Below are positions 24,592-36,188 of a DNA stretch of 64,000 nt, in pieces (within the stretch, counting starts at the first letter, position 1; each line of letters begins with the position of its first letter). The notes below the pieces were generated by a model. That model was not told the DNA's origin. It ran no database searches and saw only the letters and a list, made by a program, of their open reading frames with translations. Made by a program: the position numbers and the translations under genes. This stretch comes from Hofstenia miamia (lineage: Eukaryota > Xenacoelomorpha > Acoela). Where the stretch lies: contig SCFE01000099.1 in the NCBI GenBank assembly GCA_004352715.1, positions 1,080,215 to 1,144,214 of the forward strand, written 5' to 3'.

Positions 24592-26098
24592 AAATTTATT
24601 GATATTTACTAAAAGTAAGCAGTGAAAAACAAAATCTTTATTTTTGAAAAAGTATTGAAATAGGGCTTGCATATTTTAATTGAATGTATGTTAATCTAAG
24701 ATTAACAATATGAAAATTTAAATAAAGGTAAATAATAATTTTGAAAAACTTTTTTTGCATAGATAAATAATGTAATATTTAAGCCATAAACTATAAACTT
24801 TGAAACATTAAATAATACGTAGCAGATTATTTGTTATGTACTAAATATGCCTTATGACTGTTCGACAGAAATCGCAAAATAAAATATCGAATACTTCTAT
24901 TAGCAATGTTTGAAATTTTGCAAAATGTCAAACAAGAATTATGTAGTATAGCGACGAGAACGAGAATTCGAATATTGCTATTGCATTTTAAAAATTCCCG
25001 CAATGTAATTTCTATGCAAATCTATTTCTTAGAATCGTTTATATTATCAAACAGATACTAGCATAATGTAATACGAACGTTAAAATAGTACAAAAAAGTT
25101 GTATTTCTGGCGCTGGTATATTCAATAAATTTTAGGCACGGCACGGCACGGATCAATAACGCAAAATCTTAGGCACGGCACGGCATGGCATGGTTGCAGC
25201 TTTGGAAAGTGGCTCAACTACCTTTCAAACCTTATAAGTTCGCAATAATGTATTGAATGAATATGCGCAAATGATAAAAATCCATATTAGCATTTAGTAT
25301 AGTGAAGGCAATTTCCTCGAATGAAGCCGGCCTATGCTATACGTTTGTGAGAATATAAAGTGTCTGCGCACTATAAACTATATATCTTGGATTAGACTAT
25401 AATTTAAAAATTTATCAAAACTTTTCAAAAAACTTTGTTTTACAAAAGTATAAATGTTTGAGCAAGATACATGACTAAATTGAATTCGAGTATTGACAAA
25501 AAATTTTTTTCTACAAACAATAGCCGCTTCTAAGACACTGTTTCTGATACTAATCAAATGAATTTTCGATATGCAGGGCTCGACTGGGGCAGGGTTGCCA
25601 TCAGTGATGACCATATTATTAAGTTTAACAGATTTGTTGAATTTATTTAACCGATATTTTTTACAGGTTTCTTACTATATCTTGTTGAATAAGAGAAAAG
25701 AAAGGCAAACCCTGTATTTCATAATGCTAAAAGTTTCGTATAACTGGCATTACAGTTGAGATTGTTTTTTCGATTTTATGAAAAGATAAAAGAAAGGCAA
25801 ACCCTGTATTTCATAATGCTAAAAGTTTCGTATAACTGGCATTACAGTTAAGATTGTTTTTTCGATTTTATGAAAAGACAATGATGCAATAAAAACATTT
25901 GTTCAGCAATAGCGAGTGAGGGTAAAATAGTAAAATTCTTGTCACTTTACTATCAAAAGATATTGGTAATTATAGCAATAATATAATAGATCTGTTAACG
26001 GATTTTGAAGTATACTTATATTGTTTTAACCAATTTGTTAACAGATCTGTTAAATAGATTATGTGTGGTCCTCAATGGTGACCATCTTTTATTACATT
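24592..26098. repeat. Long inverted duplication, copy 1
   Basis: This segment is highly similar to the reverse complement of 51654-53139, over about 1.5 kb. It spans the right end of the hAT element and its flanking sequence, including the shared ORF that begins MQGSTGAGLPSVMTIL (25571-25759). Copy 1 has an extra 92-bp tandem unit. Copy 2 has an extra stretch of about 65 bp near 52240-52305. Because element and flank are both shared, the pair arose by duplication of the composite, or the whole is a larger repeat family. Confidence 0.85.
25699..25882. repeat. 92-bp tandem duplication
   Basis: AGAAAGGCAAACCCTGTATT and what follows is repeated at 25791 with a 92-bp period and almost no change. 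The inverted copy at 51860-51960 has only one unit, so the duplication postdates the split of the two copies or was lost in the other. Confidence 0.9.
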
Positions 26099-27340
26099 AT
26101 TTAGAAAATTGAGCTGGACTACAGACCGTTTAAACTTAAAATGTCGAGTCAGTTTAGCATAATGTACACATTCTTTGCTGACGTACAAAATATTCATCTT
26201 TTTGTTCTAACGAGGATTTAACTAAGTGATGTGCAAACGGAAGGTTACCCGGTTTTACCTCACCGTGCCTTCTGCTAAGAGTGATTGCGCATAATTATTA
26301 GCGCGCATGGGCGGTAACAGCCATGCTTTCAATTTCAAATTATAAATATCTTAATTAATATTTTTTTAAAAACAGTAACATAAGTAAAATATAACATGCT
26401 ATAACTCCGAGTTATTTTCAAAAACTAAATGACAGTTTTTAAAATGTTCTAGTAGACGCAAAGAATATTTCATTTTCGGGTAAAATTATAAATTTTCGGG
26501 CACGGACTAGTGCGAGAAAATATTGTTTTTTCCACGGATGGGTAGGGCATGAAAAACAGTCTACCCACACATCAATAATTTAACGAAAAATTCCATTTCC
26601 TAAATATTGTTGAAAGCATAATTTTTCTAAATAAATGAAATTGAATTATTCAATGCGGTTCATTGTTTGAATCTTAAACATCAAACAAAAAATATTCACG
26701 CGTGTTGCGATATTTGCAGTATACAAATAAAGTTCGAATTGTGTTACATGAATTTTTTAATGTTAAACATTTTTGTCGAATATTCGAATGATAATAAGAG
26801 AAATAAACATTAAGAGAATGGTTTATAATTTTAACATAAATCAATGTACATTTTATAAATACATTCTATAAAACTACCCCTTGAAAAAGATAACGAAGCA
26901 TTAAAAAGCAAATTTAACCCTTTCACGCACTGAGCCATTGTAGAACAACAAATTAAAACAATTGATTTTTTGTCACATGACACCCCAGAAGCAAATAAAT
27001 TTGGTGATATTTTGAAGAGCAGATTCTGCTACGGGCATGATTGGGCATGATTGCTTTAGCAAACTTGAGCACGTCGGCCAGTTTGTTTAGCGAAAAAGTG
27101 AGGAATACGGAAGACATTATTCAAGAAAGATATTCATGCTAGAATAGTAAAAAGCTTGTGAATGGTGCCAAACATAATTAGAATTAAGTAGAAGTATACA
27201 TTGACTATTTGCCACCTTTTCTGATTGCTTGTTTACAGCCAACACAACATTGTCCTATATTTGGTGTAAAATAACGTGTAACTACAAATTATATTTTACA
27301 TGCTCTGTTTATTCTTCATTGACAAGCATTGTTGATTCGG
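26099..27340. repeat. Divergent member of the 30-33 kb repeat family
   Basis: From about 26100 to 26760 the sequence follows the order of 30340-30850 (AAACTTAAAATGT, GATTTAACT...GATGTGC, GCGCATAAT, AACAGTAACAT, CATCAAACAAAA) with much divergence. No coding capacity is recognised. The remainder to 27340 is AT-rich without a gene. Confidence 0.5.
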
Positions 27341-27413
27341 TTATGTTTAGTCAATTTTTGGAAAAACTTGATATTATGCAACATACATGCAAATTAGTCG
27401 AAGAGCAGTAAAT

Positions 27414-28658
27414 CAGAGTTGGAACCGGTTCGACCCGACCGGCGGGTTTGCAAGCCGGTCAACCGGTACTCATCAGGTCGGGTTAGGATTTATGTCATGC
27501 CAGTGGACTGGTGTTCACTTGGCCTACTAATGCGTACTGGAAGCAGATCTGACGCCCATGATTATTATAAAGTCCTAAGATTGTAACAAAATATATGTTG
27601 CAAGCCACCACTAATAAATCGCGTGTTTGTATTTGTATAAAATGCTTTTGTTTCTGATGTACTCATTCTCGATGACAGCTATTACTTAGGAAAGTGTAGT
27701 TAAAAATGATCAAGAACGCATGGCAACCATAAAGACTTTGAGTTAGGTTATATTCTTTAGATGTGAAGGAGAAAGACAGAATTTCTGACTGACTTGGCTC
27801 GCTCACCGACAAATATTGGTCTGTAAAAGCAGGATTTTCTATTTTTAGCGGCAGTTTACGAGTCAGAATTTTCTTTATTGTCCAAATTTCGATGTTAAAG
27901 TTTGGTAACAACAAAATTGTTTAATGTCTTCACATTATTTTTTGAAATATATTGCTTTAGAGTTCTCTATATTGGATTGGTGATATTAAAATGTATTTTT
28001 ACAATTGAATTACATGTGCACACAGCGGCTAAGTGGCAGAATTTTGACCACTAATGCCAAATACCGAAAAAAAATTTTAAGTTTTTTGACCACTGACCGG
28101 CATTGCCAATAAACTAGTCCTAACAGCCGGCTAGGGATTTCTTGATACAGGTAATAATTTGACGTTTAGTTCTAGGCAATGCATATCATATTGTTTTACA
28201 TTGAATGCGTTGTAATATAGATACGCATAGTCCTTTTAATTCTGGAAATCGAAATCATTCCTGTTTCCGCACCTCAGCCCAATTCCCCGCAAAGTATTCG
28301 TGATACCAACCTCAAAGTCCAAGTCTGAGCTCAACGTCTCTTTGGCAAATCATTTTCTTAATGAAAACCATACTCTTTTACAAAGATATGCTGTTGAGGC
28401 ATTTGTGATCTTGAATGAAACAAGTTATTACAAACTTATCTAGACTTTTAATCTCTACTGATTAGTTGCCTATTTTGCAAAATTAAGAAATGCTCCAATT
28501 ATTCAATATAGCTTTCTTAGTCATAAAATTGCTGTGTCTTTTCCCTTAACTTTAAGAAAGTGTCCCCATTGTGTCGCAAATATAAAATTCTGGGCGCTGG
28601 TCAAAACCGGTCAAAATTCTGGAAAGATAGACCTATTGACTGGCCGGTTGCACCTCTG
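27414..28658. mobile_element. Non-autonomous hAT element rich in CCGGTCAAAACCGG motifs
   Basis: The left end CAGAGTTGGAACCGG and the inverted right end CAGAGGTGCAACCGG form hAT-style termini. The flanks are CAGTAAAT (27406-27413) and CAGTGAAT (28659-28666), an 8-bp target duplication with one difference. The flanking sequence on both sides is continuous with a single uninterrupted stretch at about 32490-32640, which shows the empty site. Length 1245 bp. No transposase motif was found inside. Short CCGGTC-type repeats lie near both ends and again at 28870-29060. Confidence 0.8.
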
Positions 28659-28728
28659 CAGTGAATACCATATAATTTATTAAAATATGCTCAAAAATAA
28701 TATTTACATTTTAAAATTTTACATTGGT

Positions 28729-28796
28729 ATCTTGTACTCTTCTAATATTGAGCTTACATTTTATCTTGTACTCTTCTAATATTGAGCTTACATTTT
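28729..28796. repeat. 34-bp tandem duplication
   Basis: ATCTTGTACTCTTCTAATAT and what follows to TTACATTTT is present twice in a row. Confidence 0.85.
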
Positions 28797-29291
28797 TATT
28801 TCAGTGCGTAAATTTAATAAGTGTCTAAGATGCACATCTTTGGCTAATTAAACAGAAAAATTTAAAAAAATTCGAGGCCGGTTTTAGCATAAGCAATAGT
28901 CGTGTCTTAGACATTTATTTTTGCTACTAAGCTCAGCGGAGATGTAGGCTGTCGGTACTTACCATCGGATCATACCTGTCGGGACCGGATCACCCTTAAT
29001 TTCACTTTTCCGGCCAAAACCGGTCACTTTGATATGTGTCTCTGTTCACACCGGCCTACTAATTTAGTTTGGGAGTTTCTCAAATCTCAAGCTGCTAAAG
29101 CAAGTTACAATTACCACAATTATATTTACTAAAATATTACTCTAAATAAACTGTAATTTACAAAAAGGTTAATTTATGATACAACGCACAGTTTTGCGAA
29201 AAATTTAGTAGATCATATATGCAATTCACTAACGTGGGTCAACTCTTCTTTTTTTTGAATAAATACAAGTGCATAACTTTATCGTGCCATT

Positions 29292-29533
29292 CAGGAGCGT
29301 ACGCAGGATTTTCTGACGGGGGTACATCTTAGTCATGACAAAAAGCGGGTGATGCCACTCGAAAATTTTTTAAAATATTGAAAAAAGAATCCCTAAAAAT
29401 GCATTTCACAACCTTAGAATATAAATGTTTCATTTTTTTACCAAAATGGTACTATTTAAAAATGCCAAAATCACTTTTGAAAACCTGGCGAGGGTGGACA
29501 TTCCACCATGTCCCCCCCTTGCGTTCGCCACTG
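29292..29533. mobile_element. hAT-type MITE family 1, copy B
   Basis: Starts CAGGAGCGTACGCAGG and ends GCGTTCGCCACTG, i.e. inverted termini of the CAGTGGCG(T/A)ACGC type. It is flanked by GTGCCATT (29284-29291) and ATGCCATT (29534-29541), seven of eight identical. The open frame at 29378-29644 runs over the element and its flank and is not a gene. Confidence 0.8.
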
Positions 29534-30064
29534 ATGCCATTGAACATTGAATGTCAATTTAGTGTTATAAATTCTGTAAATATGTGCTCTAAGGATTTAA
29601 GTATCTTAGCAACAACACAATATTTAATTGTAGTTCTTCATTAACCTTTCATCGTTCTATATTGCAAATGAATCGTAATAGTAATGATTTAGATCTTATA
29701 GAAACTGTTAGTAAACATGCCCAGTGCCCACTCGCACAAACCAATAAGATCCCAATGTTCATTATTGGATTTGATTTTCAGAGTAAAGGTCACGTTTAAT
29801 TAATTAACGGTGGCAGAATTTTTGCATTGACGAAATTATTTTGATGTTCTATCATGGAATATTATTTACATAGGATTAGCAATATTCAAACAATACGCGT
29901 TATTAAAATTTGCAACATTAAAAGCTTTGGGCGATTAGTCTCGATTTTGTAATTTGTGTCATCAAATGAATAATGAAGAAATTTAGGGTTAATCCGATAA
30001 CTTAAGCCCCTAACCGTTTAGTACACGTTCTTTCAACTGTACAACCTGTCAAAAAGAGAATTGA
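29534..30064. other. No gene seen
   Basis: AT-rich sequence between the MITE and the duplicated block. No exon or element is recognised. Confidence 0.35.
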
Positions 30065-31655
30065 ACTTATAAATACGTTGAAACCAGGTAAAGCGATCAA
30101 AATTTGTACTTTGTAATGTGAGGACCGGTCAAAGCGGTACCCACAGGATGGTAACTTAGGTATCTGGGAAGGCAACAACGGGCTTTTGGTCAGGGGGTGA
30201 CTGGCACCGAACTTTTCATGGTTGCCAATTGAGGGTACGGCTTAAATCTCTGGGGCTCGACTAGACCAGTTATGCTATTCTTTATTACACTCTTTTATTT
30301 TCTATTATTTTTCTCGCATTAGAAACATTAGTATAAGTATTACTAGAGCTAAGCTTAAATTTAAAATGTAGAATCAATGTAGTCTTATGTATACATTCAT
30401 TTCTCACGCACAAAAATTTTCATCTTTAGGTCCTAAGACGGATTTAACTGATGTGCATAGCAAGCATACCCGCGGGTACGGGTGGCTGCGCATAATAATT
30501 AGCATGAACGGTCGATCATACTTTACTTCAATTTCACAATGTGAGTATCTCAATTAATTTTTTAAGTACGACAGTAACATCAATAAATTATAAAATGCAA
30601 TAGGTGAATTTGTTTTCAAAAATTAATGGACACTTTTAAATCTTCTAATCGCCCCGAAGAATACGAAAGTGCGGCACGAAAAACTTTTCCCGCACATCAT
30701 TAATTTAACTAAAAATTCAATTTCCTCAATTGTGTTCAGAGCATAATTTTTTAAATTAATTAAATCAAATTTATTCATTATAGGATACTGAAAGAAGCCA
30801 AACATCAAACAAAATTCATTAACGCATGCTGAATATTTAGAGTACAAATATGTAACAAANACTTATAAATACGTTGAAACCAGGTAAAGCGATCAAAATG
30901 TGTACTTTGTAATGTGAGGACCAGTCAAAGCCGGTACCCACAGGATGGTAACTTAGGTATCGGAGAAGTCAACACCGGTCTTTGGTCAGGGGGTGACTGG
31001 CACCGAACTTTTCATGGTTGCCAATTGAGGGTACGGCTTAAATCTCTGGGGCTCGACTAGACCAGTTATGCTATTCTTTATTACACTCTTTTATTTTCTA
31101 TTATTTTTCTCGCATTAGAAACATTAGTATAAGTATTACTAGAGCTAAGCTTAAATTTAAAATGTAGAATCAATGTAGTCTTATGTATACATTCATTTCT
31201 CACGCACAAAAATTTTCATCTTTAGGTCCTAAGACGGATTTAACTGATGTGCATAGCAAGCATACCCGCGGGTACGGGTGGCTGCGCATAATAATTAGCA
31301 TGAACGGTCGATCATACTTTACTTCAATTTCACAATGTGAGTATCTCAATTAATTTTTTAAGTACGACAGTAACATCAATAAATTATAAAATGCAATAGG
31401 TGAATTTGTTTTCAAAAATTAATGGACACTTTTAAATCTTCTAATCGCCCCGAAGAATACGAAAGTGCGGCACGAAAAACTTTTCCCGCACATCATTAAT
31501 TTAACTAAAAATTCAATTTCCTCAATTGTGTTCAGAGCATAATTTTTTAAATTAATTAAATCAAATTTATTCATTATAGGATACTGAAAGAAGCCAAACA
31601 TCAAACAAAATTCATTAACGCATGCTGAATATTTAGAGTACAAATATGTAACAAA
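30065..31655. repeat. 795-bp direct duplication joined by a single N
   Basis: 30065-30859 and 30861-31655 are the same length and nearly identical, beginning ACTTATAAATACGTTG and ending GTACAAATATGTAACAAA. Differences cluster near 30130-30200 versus 30930-30990. The one unknown base at 30860 lies exactly between them. This looks like two unmerged contig ends or two haplotypes placed in tandem rather than a biological duplication. Confidence 0.9.
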
Positions 31656-33200
31656 CACAGTTTCGTACTATTGCTAACAAGTGTTTCACTTGAGCAAGGA
31701 AATGTCCTCTTACAGTTGTCGGATATAATTTCCATGTAAATATATTCTATCTCGTTTTAAATAATTTAAATGCATTTTATTCCCTAACATAGCTGCTTCT
31801 AAAGAATTTTTCTTACACTTCTTATCAGTGGAGCTACACATGAAAGATTTATAATACTTAAAATGAATTATGTCGTATCTGAGAACCTTAATGGTACATG
31901 ATCACCTCTATAATCAAACCTCATAAATACTGAACAAACAGTTGTGTATGGCTTTAAGCTTAAATAAGTTTTGAATACATTTAATAATATGAGAAACAGA
32001 AATTACTTTGTAATATAAATCTGAAATATTATAGTGTTTTCATTTTTATTTCTCATTGGCTTTCGTTGGGCCCTTGCAATATCAACATTTCGATTGCATT
32101 AACAAATAGGCCTGTTATTGTTCAGTTTTTTACTTGGTCTATTATGTCTACTTTCGAATTGTTTTGATAATTAGCAATGAATTGTATAATTAATTTTTAA
32201 GATTGAACTTGACCCTTCCAAGTGTAAATATTCTCGAAGACAAAAATATAATTGCTAATTCTCTACTTAGTATTTTTTCTATAAAATGTCAAATAAAATT
32301 CAAAAAGGGGAAATATTTGCATGTTTATATAAATCTAAAATCTTATTGATGAAAATGCAATACAAGCACCTACCTCTTGCTTAGTCTATTATTTTGATGA
32401 TGGAAGGGATCATATGGTTCTTTGTAATATAGAATCAGCACCCCTAGGTACGCCACTTTATAATCTACGTGAGGGCTTATTCTAGGTTTTTTTGTCAACT
32501 TTTGGAACAAATTAATGTTATCCAAAATACATGCAAATCAGAGTTCAAGAACAGTGAATACCATATAATATATTAAAATATGTTCGAAAATAATATTTAC
32601 ATTTTAAAATATTAAACCAATAACATATACCCTTCAAATTTTTTGTTTAAGTTTTTAATTTCAGAGTGTAGATTTGATTATAAGTTTCTAATATACTTTG
32701 ATCTATCCAAATGAAAAAATAAAGAAATTAAATTGATATTTTGTGAGTGAACATTTTCGGTTATAGTCTATCTCTGGGTCACTGTCCTAACCTACATATG
32801 TTTTCGATATCGCATTACATTATATTTTCATATTATTGTTCGCCTCATTTGAAAATGCAGTTTTAACCTAAAACATCGCCCCATTTGTAATTCTAAATAC
32901 TTAATAACAAGTGTTTTTGCCAAAATGAATGCATTTGTAATGTACCCAATCTTTGAAAGCAATTTTTTTCAAAATTATTGAAATGGTTTCATTCCCTTTA
33001 ACTGAATGAAATATGAAACATCAAACCAAAATGTTACGCTTGTTGGAATATTGACAGTACAAATATGCAATAAATTCAGATTCGTACTATTACCTATAAG
33101 TGTTTCACTTGAGCAAAGAAATTTCCTGTTATAGTGGTTGGTTATAATTTCCATGTTAATATATTTCATCCGGTTTTAAATAATTTAAGTGCACTGAAAT
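31656..33200. repeat. Further copy of the 26-31 kb dispersed repeat
   Basis: The stretch 33010-33190 (CATCAAACCAAAATGTTACG, GTGTTTCACTTGAGCAA, ATAATTTCCATGT) repeats 31590-31790 in the same order. 32490-32640 repeats the flanks of the hAT element at 27414-28658. Non-coding. Confidence 0.6.
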
Positions 33201-34607
33201 TAATAAAGCTTCAAATTGCTTTACATCATGATATTCCAGCAAATGTATTAATTTGATATCTGGAGACTCCCTGTGTTAGCAAAGATTGCGCAATCAGAAA
33301 AATTTTTTTCATAATATGTCAATGACCTCTTTCAGCATTAACCCTAGTAGCCAAACGAGGAGGTCGATTCAATATATTAGGAACCACCATCTATAGAGAT
33401 TAACTTTTGCACTTTACCTAATCAACATTTTACGTCATATTTAATAAATAAAATAACTCTGAAAGAACTGTATGTGTAGTTTTTGAACTATAGACTGCAA
33501 AATTTTCAAAATTTTGCTAAAAATGCGCCTTTCAGTTAGAAACCCTATGTTTATTTTAAAACAATAATATGTTCAAAACTTCTATCAACTCCAAACAGAA
33601 TCATGTAAAAAGTTTGAAAATCTGACAACGCTGATTAAGCTATGGCCTTCCAAAGGCGGAATACTTGACCTAAAATTGCCAATTTTTGATATTCTATTAA
33701 ACTCAGCGCCTTCAATATTGAAGATACAACTTTGATGTATTCAGATCAGACTCGGAAACGAACCGAGCTGAGCTTGAACACTGCATTGAGTATACAACGA
33801 GCCAAAAACGAGCAAAGTATATTATTAATTCTGCTTGCTAATTTGATTATCAAGATTTTTATTATTTTTTCATTCAATATGCTTTTCTTATCTTATAATT
33901 TTATTTTAGAAATGATTACTGAATAATAGGAAGAGCTATGTAAAAAATTCTGAAAGCGAAATATTTCTAAAAGAGTATCTAGCCAAAACGAGCCTCATTG
34001 AAAGATTCAAGTCTGATTCAGATGAAAGTTGTGGAATGAAACGACCTATGAAAGTTACAGATGAAAATCAATTTTAATGTTCATATCCTCCTAAAAAGCT
34101 TCGGCATTACAAGACTTAAAAATTCACTGCAACTTCATACTTGAAAGCATTTGATAGATCTTTTCATTTCACAGCTTCCATCTGAATACACAAAGATATA
34201 TCTTCGTTAAAGATGCGGGGCTTCGATGGAGAAGAGAATGGAAGAGAAAGAGGAGGCTTTCCTCCATCACGCGGTGTCTTCAGATTGACCATAGCGTTAA
34301 TAAGTTTTACGATATGTGCACTTAAAAAATTCTTTACAATCATGAAAAATTTTCAAGGTTAATGAATTTTATTATGGAAAATTTTTTTATTTTCAAAACA
34401 AGCATTGAGCTATCTTTTAAATATCACAAAATCAATTGCATCTCCGAAATTTATTGTAATCTTTATATTTCAATGACAATTTTTTGATGAATAGGGAAAC
34501 ATGAATAGGGAAACACAATGAAAACAGTTTTAAAAATTCAAATTGAACTTTTCAATTACTATGCTCGAAATTTTTAGCATCAAATTATTAATTACAAACA
34601 CATAATT
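33201..34607. other. No gene seen
   Basis: AT-rich sequence with scattered repeat-like fragments. The plus-strand frame at 33732-33926 is short, hydrophobic in its second half and unsupported. Confidence 0.35.
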
Positions 34608-35075
34608 ACACACACACACACACACACATNNNNNNNNNNNNNNNNNNNNNNNNNNNNNNNNNNNNNNNNNNNNNNNNNNNNNNNNNNNNNNNNNNNNNNN
34701 NNNNNNNNNNNNNNNNNNNNNNNNNNNNNNNNNNNNNNNNNNNNNNNNNNNNNNNNNNNNNNNNNNNNNNNNNNNNNNNNNNNNNNNNNNNNNNNNNNNN
34801 NNNNNNNNNNNNNNNNNNNNNNNNNNNNNNNNNNNNNNNNNNNNNNNNNNNNNNNNNNNNNNNNNNNNNNNNNNNNNNNNNNNNNNNNNNNNNNNNNNNN
34901 NNNNNNNNNNNNNNNNNNNNNNNNNNNNNNNNNNNNNNNNNNNNNNNNNNNNNNNNNNNNNNNNNNNNNNNNNNNNNNNNNNNNNNNNNNNNNNNNNNNN
35001 NNNNNNNNNNNNNNNNNNNNNNNNNNNNNNNNNNNNNNNNNNNNNNNNNNNNNNNNNNNNNNNNNNNNNNNNNNN
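34608..35075. repeat. (AC)n microsatellite and N gap
   Basis: An AC tract (34608-34628) leads into unknown bases 34630-35075. It is the only AC rather than TA tract found at a gap edge. Confidence 0.95.
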
Positions 35076-35274
35076 TATATTGTCTACAAAGTGATATTAA
35101 TATATATATATACAAACAACAAGAAATATTTTATGTAAACATGTTTTGAGTGTATCCACTTATCGTCAGTACAAAGTAACTAAACTAATATGGTGTAAAT
35201 ACAAATTTTATGATATTAAAATTCTGATTAGTAGATCTTATACGATATTTAGTATTTGACTTAATTGTTTATTT

Positions 35275-36020
35275 AATAGATTTTCCTTAGTTTCTTTTAT
35301 GAATATAGCTTCATTCTGCAATTTTTGTATGCTTGGTTTTCATTAAAATAGTAAAGTGTTTTCTCTTAAGTGCATGTTCATGGCAATATATTTCTGATTG
35401 AAGATGACCTAGCATATGCTCTGAAATTCTGTATTCCAATTGCCTTCTCGTTTCCCCACTGTATGAACTTTCACATTCATCTCATTTATAATTGTATACA
35501 CATAAGGAAACTAAGGGGTTGGAATAGAGTCTTTGTTTTTGTGAAAACGTGATGTTTTAAGAGTTTGAAATATTAGCATAATCTTGATACTTGATTTTTA
35601 GTTATATTGTTGGATTTTCTATTTTAAGGTAGTTAAGAATTTGAAGTAATATACGGTAGTTTACAAGTTATTTTCTCTTCTAATTGATCTTTTCTTGGTT
35701 GTAGTTTATTACGAAATATTCTATCAATTTCCGATTTAATCATTTTTTGTGGATATCCATTTCTTAACAAGATGTTTGATATTGCTTCAAATGCATTTAT
35801 TAGATGTTCATATAATGAGCATGGAAGAAATTTTCGATTTAAGATGGCTTTCATTGTATTTCTTTTATGTATAAAGTCCAGTATTTGTGGGTTTTTTATG
35901 AAATTTCGTTACAAATTCGTTTTCAGTTTTAATAATTTCAACATCTAGGAAACTTAATCTTTTATTTTGTTCCTTTTCAACTGTAAATTTCAAAGATGGA
36001 TTAATGTTATTTATTTATTT
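35275..36020 (-). pseudogene. Penelope-like retroelement, reverse transcriptase tail and GIY-YIG-like segment
   Basis: On the minus strand the order is: RLSFLDVEIIKTENEF, then KFHKKPTNTGLYT (the FLDV and Y-R-K-P-T-x-T patterns of Penelope-like polymerases), then YEHLINAFEAISNILLRNGY and KLPYIT. After a frame change come YNYK-stop-DECESSYSGET, RRQLEYRISEHMLGH and ILMKTKHTK. The C-x-x-C with YSGET and R-x-x-EH matches the GIY-YIG nuclease that Penelope elements carry at the C-terminus. Stops and shifts make it dead. The N-terminal part is missing at the upstream side, where another repeat begins. Confidence 0.75.
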
Positions 36021-36099
36021 TTATTAAAATATATTGCGACATTTTGATTCATAAATAGTAATTTCTAAAAATATTTTATTCATTTTATTTTTCAAAAAT

Positions 36100-36188
36100 A
36101 ATTTTCCTTTTTTTATTACCGAATTTCCCCCTTAAGGTCTCCCAATTTCCTCCCAGGGGGAAAATTTCCCCCAGGTTAAGAACCGCTG
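36100..36188. mobile_element. Terminus of a hAT/Charlie-like element
   Basis: The end reads TTTCCCCCAGGTTAAG followed by AACCGCTG, the inverse of a CAGCGGTTCTTAACCTGG hAT-style terminus. Only this end is visible. The matching start was not found to the left, so the copy is truncated, next to the Penelope relic. Confidence 0.45.

Larger units (their letters stand above)
23305..25204 (-). mobile_element. hAT-like transposon with GGCACGGCAC-rich ends
   Basis: The left terminus CAGAGCTGCAACCGAGCC and the inverted right terminus CAAAGCTGCAACCATGCC match at 15 of 18 positions. Next to each end are clustered GGCACGGCACGG-type repeats, typical of hAT subterminal regions. The inside holds a decayed hAT transposase C-terminus on the minus strand and a second set of GC-rich repeats (CCGCACCGC type) at 23660-24395. 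That set ends at TCTCTAG, the inverse of a TAGAGATGTGTGC hAT-style terminus, so a second hAT may be nested here. The right part is also present in inverted orientation at 52534-53139. Confidence 0.65.

Noticed and set aside
30623-31658. Duplicated 74/79-residue minus-strand ORFs
   Set aside because: They lie in the duplicated repeat block and are identical because of the probable assembly duplication. No coding evidence.
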